A DNA stretch of 64,000 nucleotides from Spiroplasma citri (GCF_001886855.1 NZ_CP013197.1:1178001-1242000), one strand, 5' to 3'. Shown: positions 8,598 to 17,197, counted from the stretch's first letter. Notes: generated from the sequence alone by a model not told the origin. Numbers and translations: made by a program.

Positions 8598-8912
8598 ATG
8601 TTTAAAGTTTATTTAAGTGATATTAAGTTTAATCAAGTTATTAAAGATAAGTCAAATAAAGATAATTATTATGATGTATATACATTTTTACGAGTTGAAG
8701 GTAAAAAAATAATTGGTAAAGAATACCAAGATAAATGAGTTCGTAAAGATAGTGAATTTCAAAATAGTTTGCCCGAAATGATTGAAGGTAGTTTTTACAA
8801 TGTAGAAATTGGTTTTAATGGTAAGATATCAAAAATATTACCTTATGAAACCGAACAAGATTTTATTAATAAATATTCTAATAGTTCAGCAATAACAGAA
8901 AGCAATAATTAA
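8598..8912 (+). CDS. small phage protein ORF2 (unit 2)
   Basis: 104 residues, nearly the same as the unit 1 protein apart from a three-residue shorter acidic stretch near residue 85 (LPYETEQDF). Ribosome site GAAAGGAATT. No rep fragment follows here, so the Cys-rich gene starts right after the stop, which shows that the extra rep copy in unit 1 is an insertion. Confidence 0.7.
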
Positions 8913-8913
8913 T

Positions 8914-9054
8914 ATGCAACAACAGTTATGTATGGTTTGTGTTAGTGATACTGTTTGAGAAAATGGGTCTCGTTATTGTTGAAACTGTGTTAATGAAAAT
9001 GTTGTTTTAATTAATCAATATTATTCTAGGTTAGATAATGAAAAAACAAACTAA
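8914..9054 (+). CDS. Cys-rich zinc-ribbon-like mini-protein (unit 2)
   Basis: 46 residues, MQQQLCMVC...YCWNCVNEN; both Cys pairs kept. A deletion has removed the next Cys micro-gene, so this frame now runs into the start of the 9038 gene and ends EKTN. Confidence 0.6.
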
Positions 9055-9262
9055 GTTGTATAAACAACGATTGGAATTTTTGGTTAATGTTATACATCAA
9101 TGTTTATCAATAAAAATACCATTATTTTTGTTAAGAAAAGTATTAAAACAATTATTAAAAAAAGAAAATATTGATTTACAAATTCTTACAGAAAAAGAGT
9201 TTTTAATTTTAAATGAAAAATTAAGGGATAAATTTTTAAATATAAAAAGTGAGAATGATTAA
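9038..9262 (+). CDS. small basic phage protein (unit 2)
   Basis: 74 residues; the first ~40 match the unit 1 and 3 proteins (MKKQTKLYKQRLEFLVNVIHQCL) and the rest differs (KKENIDLQILTEKEF), a further mosaic join. It overlaps the gene before by 17 bases and the gene after by 8. Confidence 0.65.
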   Translation: MKKQTKLYKQRLEFLVNVIHQCLSIKIPLFLLRKVLKQLLKKENIDLQILTEKEFLILNEKLRDKFLNIKSEND

Positions 9263-9455
9263 TTTGAGCGATAATGTATTTTCAATGATTATTATATTTT
9301 TATTAGTTATTTTATTATATGCTTATGTTATTTTTTCTGTTTTTAATAAAAAAGAAATTAAAAAGTCAAAATTAGAATTAGAAAAATTAGAACTTGAAAA
9401 TCAAAAATTAAAGTTAGAAATTTTAGAATTAAAAAATAAGGAGAGTGATAATTAA
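9255..9455 (+). CDS. membrane-anchored coiled-coil protein (unit 2 only)
   Basis: 66 residues from the ATG at 9255 (a GTG at 9249 is in frame). One N-terminal membrane helix, then a Lys/Glu/Leu heptad stretch (KSKLELEKLELENQKLKLEI) predicted to form a coiled coil. Absent from units 1 and 3, where the neighbours join directly. Likely an accessory gene inserted in the small-gene operon; function unknown. Confidence 0.65.
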   Translation: MINLSDNVFSMIIIFLLVILLYAYVIFSVFNKKEIKKSKLELEKLELENQKLKLEILELKNKESDN

Positions 9456-9637
9456 TGACGGTTTTTGCAACAATTATTCTTGTAATTACAATGTTTATAT
9501 TATTAATATTTTTAACAGTAAGTACAGTATTTAAAATTAAAAATAAATATTTAATTTGTCCGCATTGTTCTAAAAAAGTAGAATTTAAAGAATGAGGCAA
9601 AAGAAAAATTAAAAAAGCAGATAAGTCTGTTGAATAA
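9455..9637 (+). CDS. membrane-anchored zinc-ribbon-like protein (unit 2)
   Basis: 60 residues, membrane helix followed by YLICPHCSKKVEFKEW and a basic end; equivalent of the unit 1 gene at 2050. TAA/ATG overlap with the coiled-coil gene before it. Confidence 0.7.
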
Positions 9638-9655
9638 GTTAATATCAATAAAATA

Positions 9656-9727
9656 CCTTGGCAAGTATAAAAATTGATTTTAGTTTTTAGTGTTAATTAC
9701 TAAAATCAAGGTTAGAGATTGCCGAGG
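9656..9727 (+). promoter_or_regulatory. nested hairpin in coat leader (unit 2, compensatory changes)
   Basis: Outer stem CCTTGGCA / TGCCGAGG, inner stem TTGATTTTAGT / ACTAAAATCAA. Compared with units 1 and 3 both sides of the outer stem changed together. The arm at 9692-9717 can also pair perfectly over 26 bases with 9987-10012 beyond the coat gene. Confidence 0.7.
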
Positions 9728-9768
9728 TTTTATTATTAATAGAAAGTATTTAAAGTGAGGTGTTATTA

Positions 9769-9972
9769 ATGAATGTAAATTTATTATCGGGCGACGCTGA
9801 TGTTATTAAGCAAATAGCGGATTTTTCTGTTATTCTTGCTAAATGAGCGACTGCTTTTACTGACTGATTTATTACTTTTTTAGGATCACATATGATATTA
9901 ATTATTCCTTTAGTTTTAATGTTTGTGGTTTTAGGAATTGAAACAATCAGAAAGTTAATTCATGGATATTAA
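9769..9972 (+). CDS. major coat protein (unit 2)
   Basis: 67 residues; same layout as unit 1 with changes at the N-terminus and in the helix (SVILAKWATAFTDWF). Ribosome site AAGTGAGGTG. Bracketed by the perfect 26-base inverted repeat. Confidence 0.75.
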
Positions 9973-10034
9973 TATTTAATAATAAACTCTAACCTTGATT
10001 TTAGTAATTAACATTTAGGAAAGGAATAAGAAAA

Positions 10035-10193
10035 ATGCAAAGTGTATGAAATTTATATTATGAATTTATGACAATTATTTTCGGAGTTAATCATCCTGTT
10101 ATTTTAGATATTGTTATATTTATTGTATTTTTAATACTTGTTTTTGGGATGTTATTTTTAATTTTAAGTTGTATTTTTAGGTGGATAAAATAA
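10035..10193 (+). CDS. small membrane protein (unit 2)
   Basis: 52 residues, nearly identical to 2640 in unit 1; one membrane helix and a RWIK end, TAA/ATG overlap with the next gene. Confidence 0.65.
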
Positions 10194-10402
10194 TGGACTG
10201 AAATATTTTTTTGCAACGAGTATATCAAGGACTTTTGCAGATTTTTTATTTTATTCCGAAAACTGAAATTGATAACTTTGTTGGTAGTTCTATTGATAGT
10301 ATTACTTATGCAGTGATTATGATAGGTGTTTGATTAGTAGTATTTTTTTTAATTTGATTATCAATATTTATTTTATATAAAACAATTAGATTGGTGGTGT
10401 AG
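10193..10402 (+). CDS. small membrane protein, possible minor coat (unit 2)
   Basis: 69 residues, nearly identical to 2798 in unit 1. Ends with a membrane helix and a short basic tail just before the Zot-like gene. Confidence 0.65.
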
Positions 10403-10406
10403 ATAT

Positions 10407-11417
10407 ATGTTTAAAATTTATTTTAATTTATTTAGAAGACAAAAAAATATTAAATTTTCTTATTGATTTGTAAATTGATTTATGGCAAATATTTTATTTT
10501 ATCTTTTTATTGTTTGTTTTAATTTACAATTTATATATTTTAGTTCTACATCAGTTGTTGATATTATCCTTTTTATTTTTTTAGTAATTTTTAATATTAT
10601 TTTCTTTTGGTCTTTTTTTAGTAATCTTTTTCAAACGCGGAGATTTGTAAAAATTGTTAAAAGTAGTCCAATATCAATTATTAATGGAGCGTTGGGTACT
10701 GGGAAAACTTTATTAATGACTTATTTATCGCAAATTGTTAAGTTTGACAATGTTTATTCTAATTATTTTATTAATGATGAAAAAATTGGAGTTTTAGGTT
10801 TAAACCATTTAGATTTTAAAAATAAAAATTATAAGATACCACCAAACGATAGTTTAATTTTATTTGATGAAATATTTTTATATATGAATGGCGCTAAACC
10901 TAATGAAAATAATGAAAAGTTTAGTGGTTTAATTCCATATTTTTTGTTATGTCGTCAGTTTGATAATAACATTGTTTTTGCGGGACAACGAATTAATCAA
11001 AATTGAGTGGAATATAGAGAAATTGCTAATATGATTATTGTTCCTATGCAATGTATTCCACCTAGTATATTTTTTCCTTATTTTAAAATGAAAATAGGTT
11101 TTTTTGATGATTTAGATGATTATTTAGTATGAAAAACTGAAACGGTTAAACGAACAGCAAACGGAAAAAGAGTTCGTAAAAAATCTAATAAAGATATTGG
11201 TATTAATTTTGTTAAGATAACAATTCCTTTATCTATTGCAATGCAATATGATAGTAAATATTTAAAATTTGTGCGTGATTTAAAAAATGATAAAGTACCA
11301 AGTTATATTAAACAAAATTGACCTAGTATTGTTAAAAAAGATATTACGCTTAATGAATTACGAGAGATGGGCATGGAACATTTATTAAAGAATTTGGGGG
11401 AATTAGAAAATGATTAA
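10407..11417 (+). CDS. Zot-like assembly ATPase (unit 2)
   Basis: 336 residues, intact with TGA as Trp at 11004 (TGG in unit 1). P-loop GALGTGKT and Walker B LILFDE are kept. Differences from unit 1 are mainly in the membrane region and around the P-loop, consistent with normal divergence of an active gene. Confidence 0.85.
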
Positions 11418-11829
11418 TTTACTTACTGATAATGTATGAAATAATGCGATTAATGTTATTGTTGATATTTTTATGAAAATAATGGACTGAATGTGAGCAT
11501 TAAAATTGCCTGGTACAAATATCCCATTATTTGTAATTTGAGTAATTGGTGGTGTTATAAATGTCATTATGTTATTGGTTAATAGTTCTCGTGGTTTAAG
11601 TTCAGTTTCCCAAGCAAGTTTAGAAGCAAGTTCTAGTTTAGCAAGGGGCGTTAAAGGTAGTGTGTCATCTGTTTTTCAAACTGGGCGCGGTATGCAAAAA
11701 CATTTTGAAGACCGTAAACGATTTAAAAATAATCGTAATAAACAACAATTATCAAGTTTAGCTAAACAAGCAAAAACAAGAGAACAAGGTTTTAAAAGAG
11801 TACATACAACTCAAAGAATAAAAAAATAA
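11410..11829 (+). CDS. membrane protein with basic tail (unit 2 tail variant)
   Basis: 139 residues. N-terminal membrane part as in unit 1; the tail from about residue 80 reads GRGMQKHFEDRKRFKNN...[15 protein letters not shown], unrelated to the unit 1 tail but close to the tail of the type-II phage protein at 55213. Strongly basic, so it may touch DNA or inner virion parts. Confidence 0.7.
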
Positions 11830-11844
11830 GTTGGGGGTCTATAT

Positions 11845-12081
11845 ATGATTAAGTTAATATTTTTCTTTGTTATTGGTTTGACTGTTGGGTTTGGTTTTAT
11901 TGCTAATATTGTTGTTGCCACAGATTTAGGTTTTTCAACTGTTAAGCATTATTTGGAGTCTGCTAGTGATTTTTATAAATTAGTAGCACAGTTATTTATT
12001 ATTGCAACACATCCTATTTTTCAGTTATATATGGCGTTTGGAATTATTATTATGGGTATTAGAATTATTTTTATTTATTAG
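11845..12081 (+). CDS. small two-helix membrane protein (unit 2)
   Basis: 78 residues, almost identical to unit 1. Start ATG follows TTGGGGGTC, a good ribosome site. Confidence 0.7.
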   Translation: MIKLIFFFVIGLTVGFGFIANIVVATDLGFSTVKHYLESASDFYKLVAQLFIIATHPIFQLYMAFGIIIMGIRIIFIY

Positions 12082-12093
12082 GGGGTTAAAACA

Positions 12094-13497
12094 ATGCGAA
12101 AACGATTATTATATATTTTTATTGTTTTTTATTTAATGTTTGGTTGAATATTTCTTTTTTGTAGTGTTACAACTATAAATTATATTAGTAATGTTTGTAA
12201 AGTAGAAACAAGAAATAATGATAATTTTAGTGATTTAACTTATGCAAAAGCAAATGAATATGATTTTCAGTCTACTTTAATGTTGCGACAAGATTATTTT
12301 ATGCAAGGTTTAGAACCAAGTAATTATGCGTTTAGTTTTGGTGTTACAACTCCTTTTATTCCAAATGTAAGTGCTGATAAAAATGATAGTAATTATTGAT
12401 TTAATAAAATTAAAAATACTGTTTGAAGTTATTTATTAAGTTGAAATTCACAAGATATTTCAAAGGTTCCTTTGGGTAAATTAATTATTAATTATGAAAC
12501 TCCAAATAAATTGTTAGATATTTTTATTTATAAAAACAATATAAAATATGAATTTACTTTTAATTGAGAAATTATACAATATTTATTTATTCCAATTATT
12601 GCCAATCAAAGTTATAAACATTTTGATATGAATTATTTAGTTTTAAATTTTAATTATAAAGAATTGCTTAATATCGATATTCTTAAAAAATCTAATAGTA
12701 ATTATTTTGTTAATGATGTTAAACAAAATTTTTATTCGTTGGATAATTTATTTCTAATTTTAGATTATTTTTATTCTAATGTTTTAAGAGTTATATTTGA
12801 TATTTCTAATTTTAGAGAATGTATTTATTTTACATCTGATAATGGTAATTTAGGTTTTGTATTTTTTGTAAAAAATGGTTTTTTATTATATCCAAAATCA
12901 ATGGTTTTTAATATTTTAAGATTTCCTGATACAGATATTTATTATTTAAAACCAGGAGTGCAGTTGTATAATGCCTATACGATAAATAGTACTAATGATT
13001 ATTTTTCTTATTATTCAAATTGAGATTATAAGACTGATATTTTACCTTCTAATAATAATAAATGAACTCAATCAATAAAATTATTAGATATGACAGATAG
13101 AACAAAATATCAAGGTTTTAATGTAATTAGATTTAATACAACTAGATTAACAGAGGATAGGTCTATTTCAATTAATGGTTTTAATTTTAGTCTTTATAAT
13201 GCCACTGATTGAAATAATGAAATTAATAGTGGTGATATTTGAAAAATACCTTATAAAAGTTGTAGTTGATATAATATTGCTTGTCATATTCAAAATGCAG
13301 CAATTTGGATTGTAAATAATTTGCCTGGTATGAAAGAAATTTATAAATTTGTTAATGGGATAGTACATGTGTTTAGTAATGTTTCTGAATTGTTTAATAA
13401 TATTGGTAATTTGTTTGCTTTTGATATTACATTTAAGATTATGTTAAGTTCTATATTAGTTTTAGCAATGGTTAACGGACTTTTACGCTATTTTTAG
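12094..13497 (+). CDS. minor coat / adsorption protein (unit 2)
   Basis: 467 residues, same length as unit 1, N-terminal hydrophobic segment and C-terminal anchor nearly identical. Divergence clusters near 12440-12500 and near 13210-13280 (NNEINSGDIWKIPYKSCSWYNI), the latter in the outer part shortly before the anchor. Such local variation would fit a host-receptor contact. Confidence 0.7.
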
Positions 13498-13526
13498 TAG
13501 TAGTAAAAATAACTTTGTTGGTAAAA

Positions 13527-13610
13527 AAGTAAGGTGGTGTTGTGGTTTATCCACGCACCACCTTACTTAAAGGGGTAAAAGTCGCGAAGCGATTTAGGGG
13601 CGGAGCCCCT
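13527..13610 (+). promoter_or_regulatory. array of three GC-rich hairpins (unit 2)
   Basis: Same three hairpins as 6058-6141. Stem 1 identical; stem 2 loop is GAA with one wobble pair (AAGTCGC / GCGATTT); stem 3 loop is GGA. The loops swapped between purines while stems held. Confidence 0.7.
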
Positions 13611-13647
13611 TTTCCTTGATTAAGTAACACAACGGAAGAAACGAAAA

Positions 13648-13675
13648 TTGACAATATAAAAATGATAAATATAAT
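13648..13675 (+). promoter_or_regulatory. cargo promoter (unit 2)
   Basis: TTGACA, 16-base spacer, TATAAT; identical core and upstream flank to unit 1 at 6178-6205 although the downstream cargo differs. Confidence 0.8.
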
Positions 13676-13728
13676 TAAATTATTGTATTTATTAAATACA
13701 TATAAATAAAATGAAAGGAATATTATAT

Positions 13729-14268
13729 ATGAAAAAAATACTAAGTTTAATCGGAGCAACTACTATAACAACGAGTGGAGGAGCACCTTTAATGGCAATG
13801 ATGCCAAATAATTCTTCTAATTCTACAATTTCTTTTGAAAGCATAAATACAAGTGGAGTAAATAAAATTTTAAAAGATGAATTAATGACTACTATTATTA
13901 CTGAATTCCCTACACAAAATACTAGAAGAACTATAACTAGTTACAATTTTGAACCGTGAGTTCTTTATTTATCAGATAATTCTATGCAACAAATAAATCA
14001 AATTTATTTACATGAAGAAAATTTAAATAACAATATTATATATATAATTAATTTTATAATTTCTAAATTAGTAGAAAATAATGAAGAAACTAATGAGTTT
14101 ATTTCTTTATTAAGAAGAAATAACGAACAATTTTATATATTATTTTTTCAATCACTTAACAGTTTACTTTTAAATGAATATGAATCTTTATTTATAAATA
14201 ATAGAAGTGGTTTATTTTTTTTAATAGAAAATAATGGTAATATAAAGAGCGTTCATTCTCAAACATAA
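13729..14268 (+). CDS. cargo secreted protein of unit 2
   Basis: 179 residues with TGA at 13957 as Trp. The ATG at 13729 is preferred because AAAGGAATATT precedes it and it gives a typical Spiroplasma export signal, MKKILSLIGATTITTSGG. There is no lipobox Cys, so it is probably secreted or membrane-tethered. The mature part is Asn-, Ile- and Glu-rich with long predicted helices; no family recognised. It fills the same slot as the unit 1 membrane protein. Confidence 0.65.
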
Positions 14269-14342
14269 TAAAATTTTTTTAGTTAAAGCAATAAAATTTT
14301 TTTGTTTTTTATTTTATAAATATTTTTAATATATAAAGTAAA

Positions 14343-14370
14343 TTGACAATATTAAAATTAAAAATATAAT
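14343..14370 (+). promoter_or_regulatory. rep promoter (unit 3)
   Basis: TTGACA, 16-base spacer, TATAAT after the end of the unit 2 cargo gene; leader hairpin follows 57 bases after the -10. Confidence 0.75.
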
Positions 14371-14426
14371 AAAAATTAGAATAAAAAAAACATTTATTAA
14401 AATGTTTAATGTATTCAAACCAAAAT

Positions 14427-14451
14427 AAATGGTTTCACTTCACGAAACTTT
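14427..14451 (+). promoter_or_regulatory. rep leader hairpin, loop core CACTTCAC (unit 3)
   Basis: Stem AAA[TG]GTTTC / GAAACTTT, loop ACTTCAC. The outer stem AAAAAAACATTTA / TAAATGTTTTTTT is also kept around it. Confidence 0.65.
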
Positions 14452-14501
14452 AAATATAAGTAAATGTTTTTTTATTTTTGTTTTAGAAAGGAAAACAAAA
14501 A

Positions 14502-15485
14502 ATGAATGTAAATATAAATGCATATAATCGTTTAACAGGGGAAAATTTATATAAGCCCTATATAAACCCAGAATGTTATATTAATGAAAAATATTATGTT
14601 AAAAAAGTATATTATGGTCCTTATATTAAAACAGTTGTTTTACCGTTAAAGTGTATTAATAGTTTTGGCAAAGGTAATTCAACAGGAGTTAAAAATACGG
14701 GTGAAAATGAAACTAAATTATTAAATAGTCGTATTCGTTCTCAAAGAAATTGTATTCAAAAAGCAATTCATAACTTTAATGGTTGTCAAAATTTAGGTTT
14801 TACAACTTTAACTTATGCAGAAAATATGCAAGATATTAAAAAAGCAAATTATTAATTTAAATTGTTTATTCAAAAAATAAAGTATCATTTTTCTAAATAT
14901 AAAAAGAATAAATATGAAAATTTAAAATATTTAGTTGCTTATGAGTATCAAAAACTGGGAGCAGTCCATTTTCACATTATATTTAGTGAATATATCCCTA
15001 ATAAAATAATAAGAAAGTATTGACTTTATGGGTTAAATAAAAATTTACCGGTTAAAAGTGGTACAAATGAATTTGTTAGTAAATATGTTGCAAAATACAT
15101 TGTAAAAGCATACAGTCAACAAAAATCAAAAAATATTTATGACTTAAATATCAAAGCATATCGTTTTAGTGCAAATTGTACCGACCCAATTGTTAAGGTT
15201 GGAGTTATTGAAATGACAAAAGAAGAGTTAAAAATGGCATTATGTGGTGTAAAACATTTTTATATGTTTGCTGATAAACAAAAAAAGCATATGTTAGGTA
15301 TTAGTATTGATAGTGATTGACATAGTGATTATTTTTGACAAATGGAAGAATATGTTCCATATGATAAAAAAATATTCCGATTTTTTAATAAAATAACCGA
15401 TATTGGCATATATAAAGCCCGAAAAAAAATAGATAAATACCTTAATTTAGGTAAACAAAGGTACATTAAAAAAAGTACCTTCTAA
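14502..15485 (+). pseudogene. Rep, HUH protein, broken by a nonsense codon (unit 3)
   Basis: Opens like unit 2 Rep, but codon 118 is TAA where unit 2 has CAA (KKANYQF), ahead of the HUH motif, so the catalytic part is lost. The rest stays open and keeps AVHFHIIF and FVSKYVAKYIVKA, so the change looks recent. The C-terminal region differs from units 1 and 2 (EMTKEELKMALCGVKHFYMF) and ends earlier at KKSTF. Confidence 0.85.
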
Positions 15486-15500
15486 ATGGAAAGTACTAGT

Positions 15501-15532
15501 GTGTAATATAAGCACTTCACAACTTATATCAC
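15501..15532 (+). promoter_or_regulatory. hairpin after rep, loop core CACTTCAC (unit 3)
   Basis: Stem GTG[TA]ATATAAG / CTTATATCAC, again with a two-base TA bulge in the 5' arm; loop CACTTCACAA. The stem sequence differs from units 1 and 2 but pairs better, and the loop core equals the two leader hairpins of this unit. Confidence 0.6.
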
Positions 15533-15610
15533 ATAATTAATTAAAACAAAAAAACAAAAAAAAGCAAGTTGAGGATATAAATTTATTTTTTGCGTTTAAA
15601 TATGTAATAG

Positions 15611-15638
15611 TTGACATATTTATTTTGTTATGTAAAAT
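15611..15638 (+). promoter_or_regulatory. ORF2 promoter (unit 3)
   Basis: TTGACA, 16-base spacer, TAAAAT; the leader hairpin 15694-15718 starts 56 bases after the -10. Confidence 0.75.
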
Positions 15639-15693
15639 TAAATTAGAATATTACATATAGCATTTAGTTATATTTAAGTATTCAAACCAAAAT

Positions 15694-15718
15694 AAATGGT
15701 TTCACTTCACGAAACTTT
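15694..15718 (+). promoter_or_regulatory. ORF2 leader hairpin, loop core CACTTCAC (unit 3)
   Basis: Stem AAA[TG]GTTTC / GAAACTTT, loop ACTTCAC; identical to the rep leader hairpin at 14427. Confidence 0.65.
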
Positions 15719-15875
15719 AAATATAGGTAAATGTTTTTATTTTGCATTTATATTTATATTCATTTTTAATTATTATTTAAATTAGTTTTTATTTTTTAGC
15801 ATTTATGATTATTTAAAGTTTTAAACTATATGAAACCTTTATTTACTTAATTAAGTGAAGAAAGGAGTGCTTTAT

Positions 15876-16254
15876 ATGTATAAAGTATTATTAGCTCAAA
15901 TTGCTTTTAACCATCAAATGGATAGTAAAGAAAAAGATGGTGAAAAAAATGATAATAAAGGTTTATTTTTTGATATCTTTACCTTTATGCAACTTGATGA
16001 AGATGATATGCCAATTCCAGACGAATATATAATTTCGTGGGTTTGAAAAGAAAGTAAATTGGCTAATGAATTACCAGAAATGAAAAAAAGGTAATTATTA
16101 TTTAATTGATATTAAATTTCCGGTTGTCACTGATAGAAAAACGGGAAGAAAATATAACAAAGTAAGTGTTGTTAAAGTTGTTCCTTATGATAGACAACAA
16201 GATTTTATTAACAAATATTCTAATAATTCAGCAATAACAGAAAGCAATAGTTAA
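15876..16254 (+). pseudogene. diverged ORF2 protein, frameshifted (unit 3)
   Basis: Starts MYKVLLAQIAF after AAAGGAG, runs to a stop at 16092 after an A7 run (EMKKR). One A fewer gives a full protein of about 125 residues that ends QQDFINKYSNNSAITESNS, the tail shared with units 1 and 2. The N-terminal 100 residues differ strongly from those units, so unit 3 carries another ORF2 lineage along with its own hairpin loop. Confidence 0.75.
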
Positions 16255-16255
16255 T

Positions 16256-16387
16256 ATGCAACAACAGTTATGTATCGTTTGTATTAATGATACTGTTTGA
16301 GAAAATGGGTCTCGTTATTGTTGAAATTGTGTTAATAAAAATGTTGTTTTAATTAATCAATATTATTCTAGGTTAGATAATGACTAA
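16256..16387 (+). CDS. Cys-rich zinc-ribbon-like mini-protein (unit 3)
   Basis: 43 residues, MQQQLCIVC...YCWNC; both Cys pairs kept, ATGACTAA overlap with the next gene as in unit 1. Confidence 0.6.
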
Positions 16388-16451
16388 GAAAAAATCAGAT
16401 TGTTATTTATGTAATAGACAAGATATTATTTGTCCTAAACATAAAAAATAA
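16380..16451 (+). CDS. Cys-rich micro-protein (unit 3)
   Basis: 23 residues, identical in protein to the unit 1 micro-gene (CYLCN...ICPKH). Confidence 0.5.
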   Translation: MTKKKSDCYLCNRQDIICPKHKK

Positions 16452-16452
16452 A

Positions 16453-16680
16453 ATGAAAAAGCAAACTAAGTTATATAAACAAAGATTACAATATTTGGTT
16501 AATGTTATTCATCAATGTTTACCTACTAAAATACCTTTATTTATGTTAAGAAAAGTAATTAAGTTATATCTTAATCATAATGTTATTGATATTGATGTTA
16601 TGGAAGAACAACATTTTAAGTTATTAGTAGAACAAGTAAAAAATTATATGTTAAATATAGAAAGTAAAGGTGATAATTAA
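16453..16680 (+). CDS. small basic phage protein (unit 3)
   Basis: 75 residues, one residue different from unit 1. Overlaps the next ATG. Confidence 0.7.
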   Translation: MKKQTKLYKQRLQYLVNVIHQCLPTKIPLFMLRKVIKLYLNHNVIDIDVMEEQHFKLLVEQVKNYMLNIESKGDN

Positions 16681-16862
16681 TGACCGTTTTTGCAACAATT
16701 ATTTTAGTAATTACAATGTTAATGTTATTAGTTTTTTTAACAATTAATACGATATTTAAATTTAAAAATAAGTATTTAATTTGTCCGCATTGTTCTAAAA
16801 AAGTAGAATTTAAAGAATGGGGAAAACGAAAAATTAAAAAAGCAGATAAGTCTGTTGAATAA
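16680..16862 (+). CDS. membrane-anchored zinc-ribbon-like protein (unit 3)
   Basis: 60 residues; membrane helix, CPHC and basic tail as in the other units. Trp is TGG here and TGA in units 1 and 2, which shows the two codons interchange. Confidence 0.7.
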   Translation: MTVFATIILVITMLMLLVFLTINTIFKFKNKYLICPHCSKKVEFKEWGKRKIKKADKSVE

Positions 16863-16880
16863 GTTGATATCAATAAAATA

Positions 16881-16952
16881 CCTTCGCAAGTATAAAAATT
16901 GATTTTAGTTTTTAGTGTTAATTATTAAAATCAAGGTTAGAGTATGCGAAGG
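16881..16952 (+). promoter_or_regulatory. nested hairpin in coat leader (unit 3)
   Basis: Outer stem CCTTCGCA / TGCGAAGG as in unit 1; the inner stem has one G-T wobble (ATTAAAATCAA arm), so pairing is kept. Confidence 0.65.
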
Positions 16953-16993
16953 TTTTATTATTAATAGAAAGTATTTTAAGTGAGGTGTTATTA

Positions 16994-17197
16994 ATGAATT
17001 TAAATTTATTAACGGGCGACGCTGATGTTATTAAGCAAATAGCGGATTTTGCTGCTATTCTTGCTAATTGAGCGATTGCTTTTACTAACTGATTTATTGC
17101 TTTTTTAGGGTCACATATGTTATTAATTACTCCATTAGTTTTAATGTTTGTGGTTTTGGGAATTCAAACAATCAGAAAATTAATTCACGGATATTAA
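16994..17197 (+). CDS. major coat protein (unit 3)
   Basis: 67 residues, differing from unit 1 by a few conservative changes (FIAFLG, LLITPLV, GIQTIRK). The last part of the unit that seems fully functional begins here. Confidence 0.75.

Larger units (their letters stand above)
7037..14342 (+). mobile_element. SpV1-type plectrovirus unit 2 (full length)
   Basis: Complete second unit from its rep promoter to the next one. All late genes are open; rep has a one-base insertion. It has an extra coiled-coil gene (9255) and lacks one Cys micro-gene. Its hairpin loops share the core CAACCAC and its cargo is a secreted protein. Head-to-tail joining with diverged neighbours points to separate infections or recombination into a resident prophage. 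Confidence 0.9.

Noticed and set aside
9358-9648. Reverse frames opposite the membrane/zinc-ribbon genes in all three units (also 2007-2252 and 16616-16873)
   Set aside because: They repeat only because the sense genes repeat; no ribosome sites and composition of antisense shadows.
13547-13759. Reverse frame of 70 codons over the hairpin array of unit 2
   Set aside because: It crosses three hairpins and the cargo promoter and has no ribosome site.
14502-14855. Short Rep of 117 residues in unit 3 as a natural truncated regulator
   Set aside because: The frame stays open after the stop with all catalytic motifs kept, and a single CAA to TAA change explains it, so recent inactivation is simpler.
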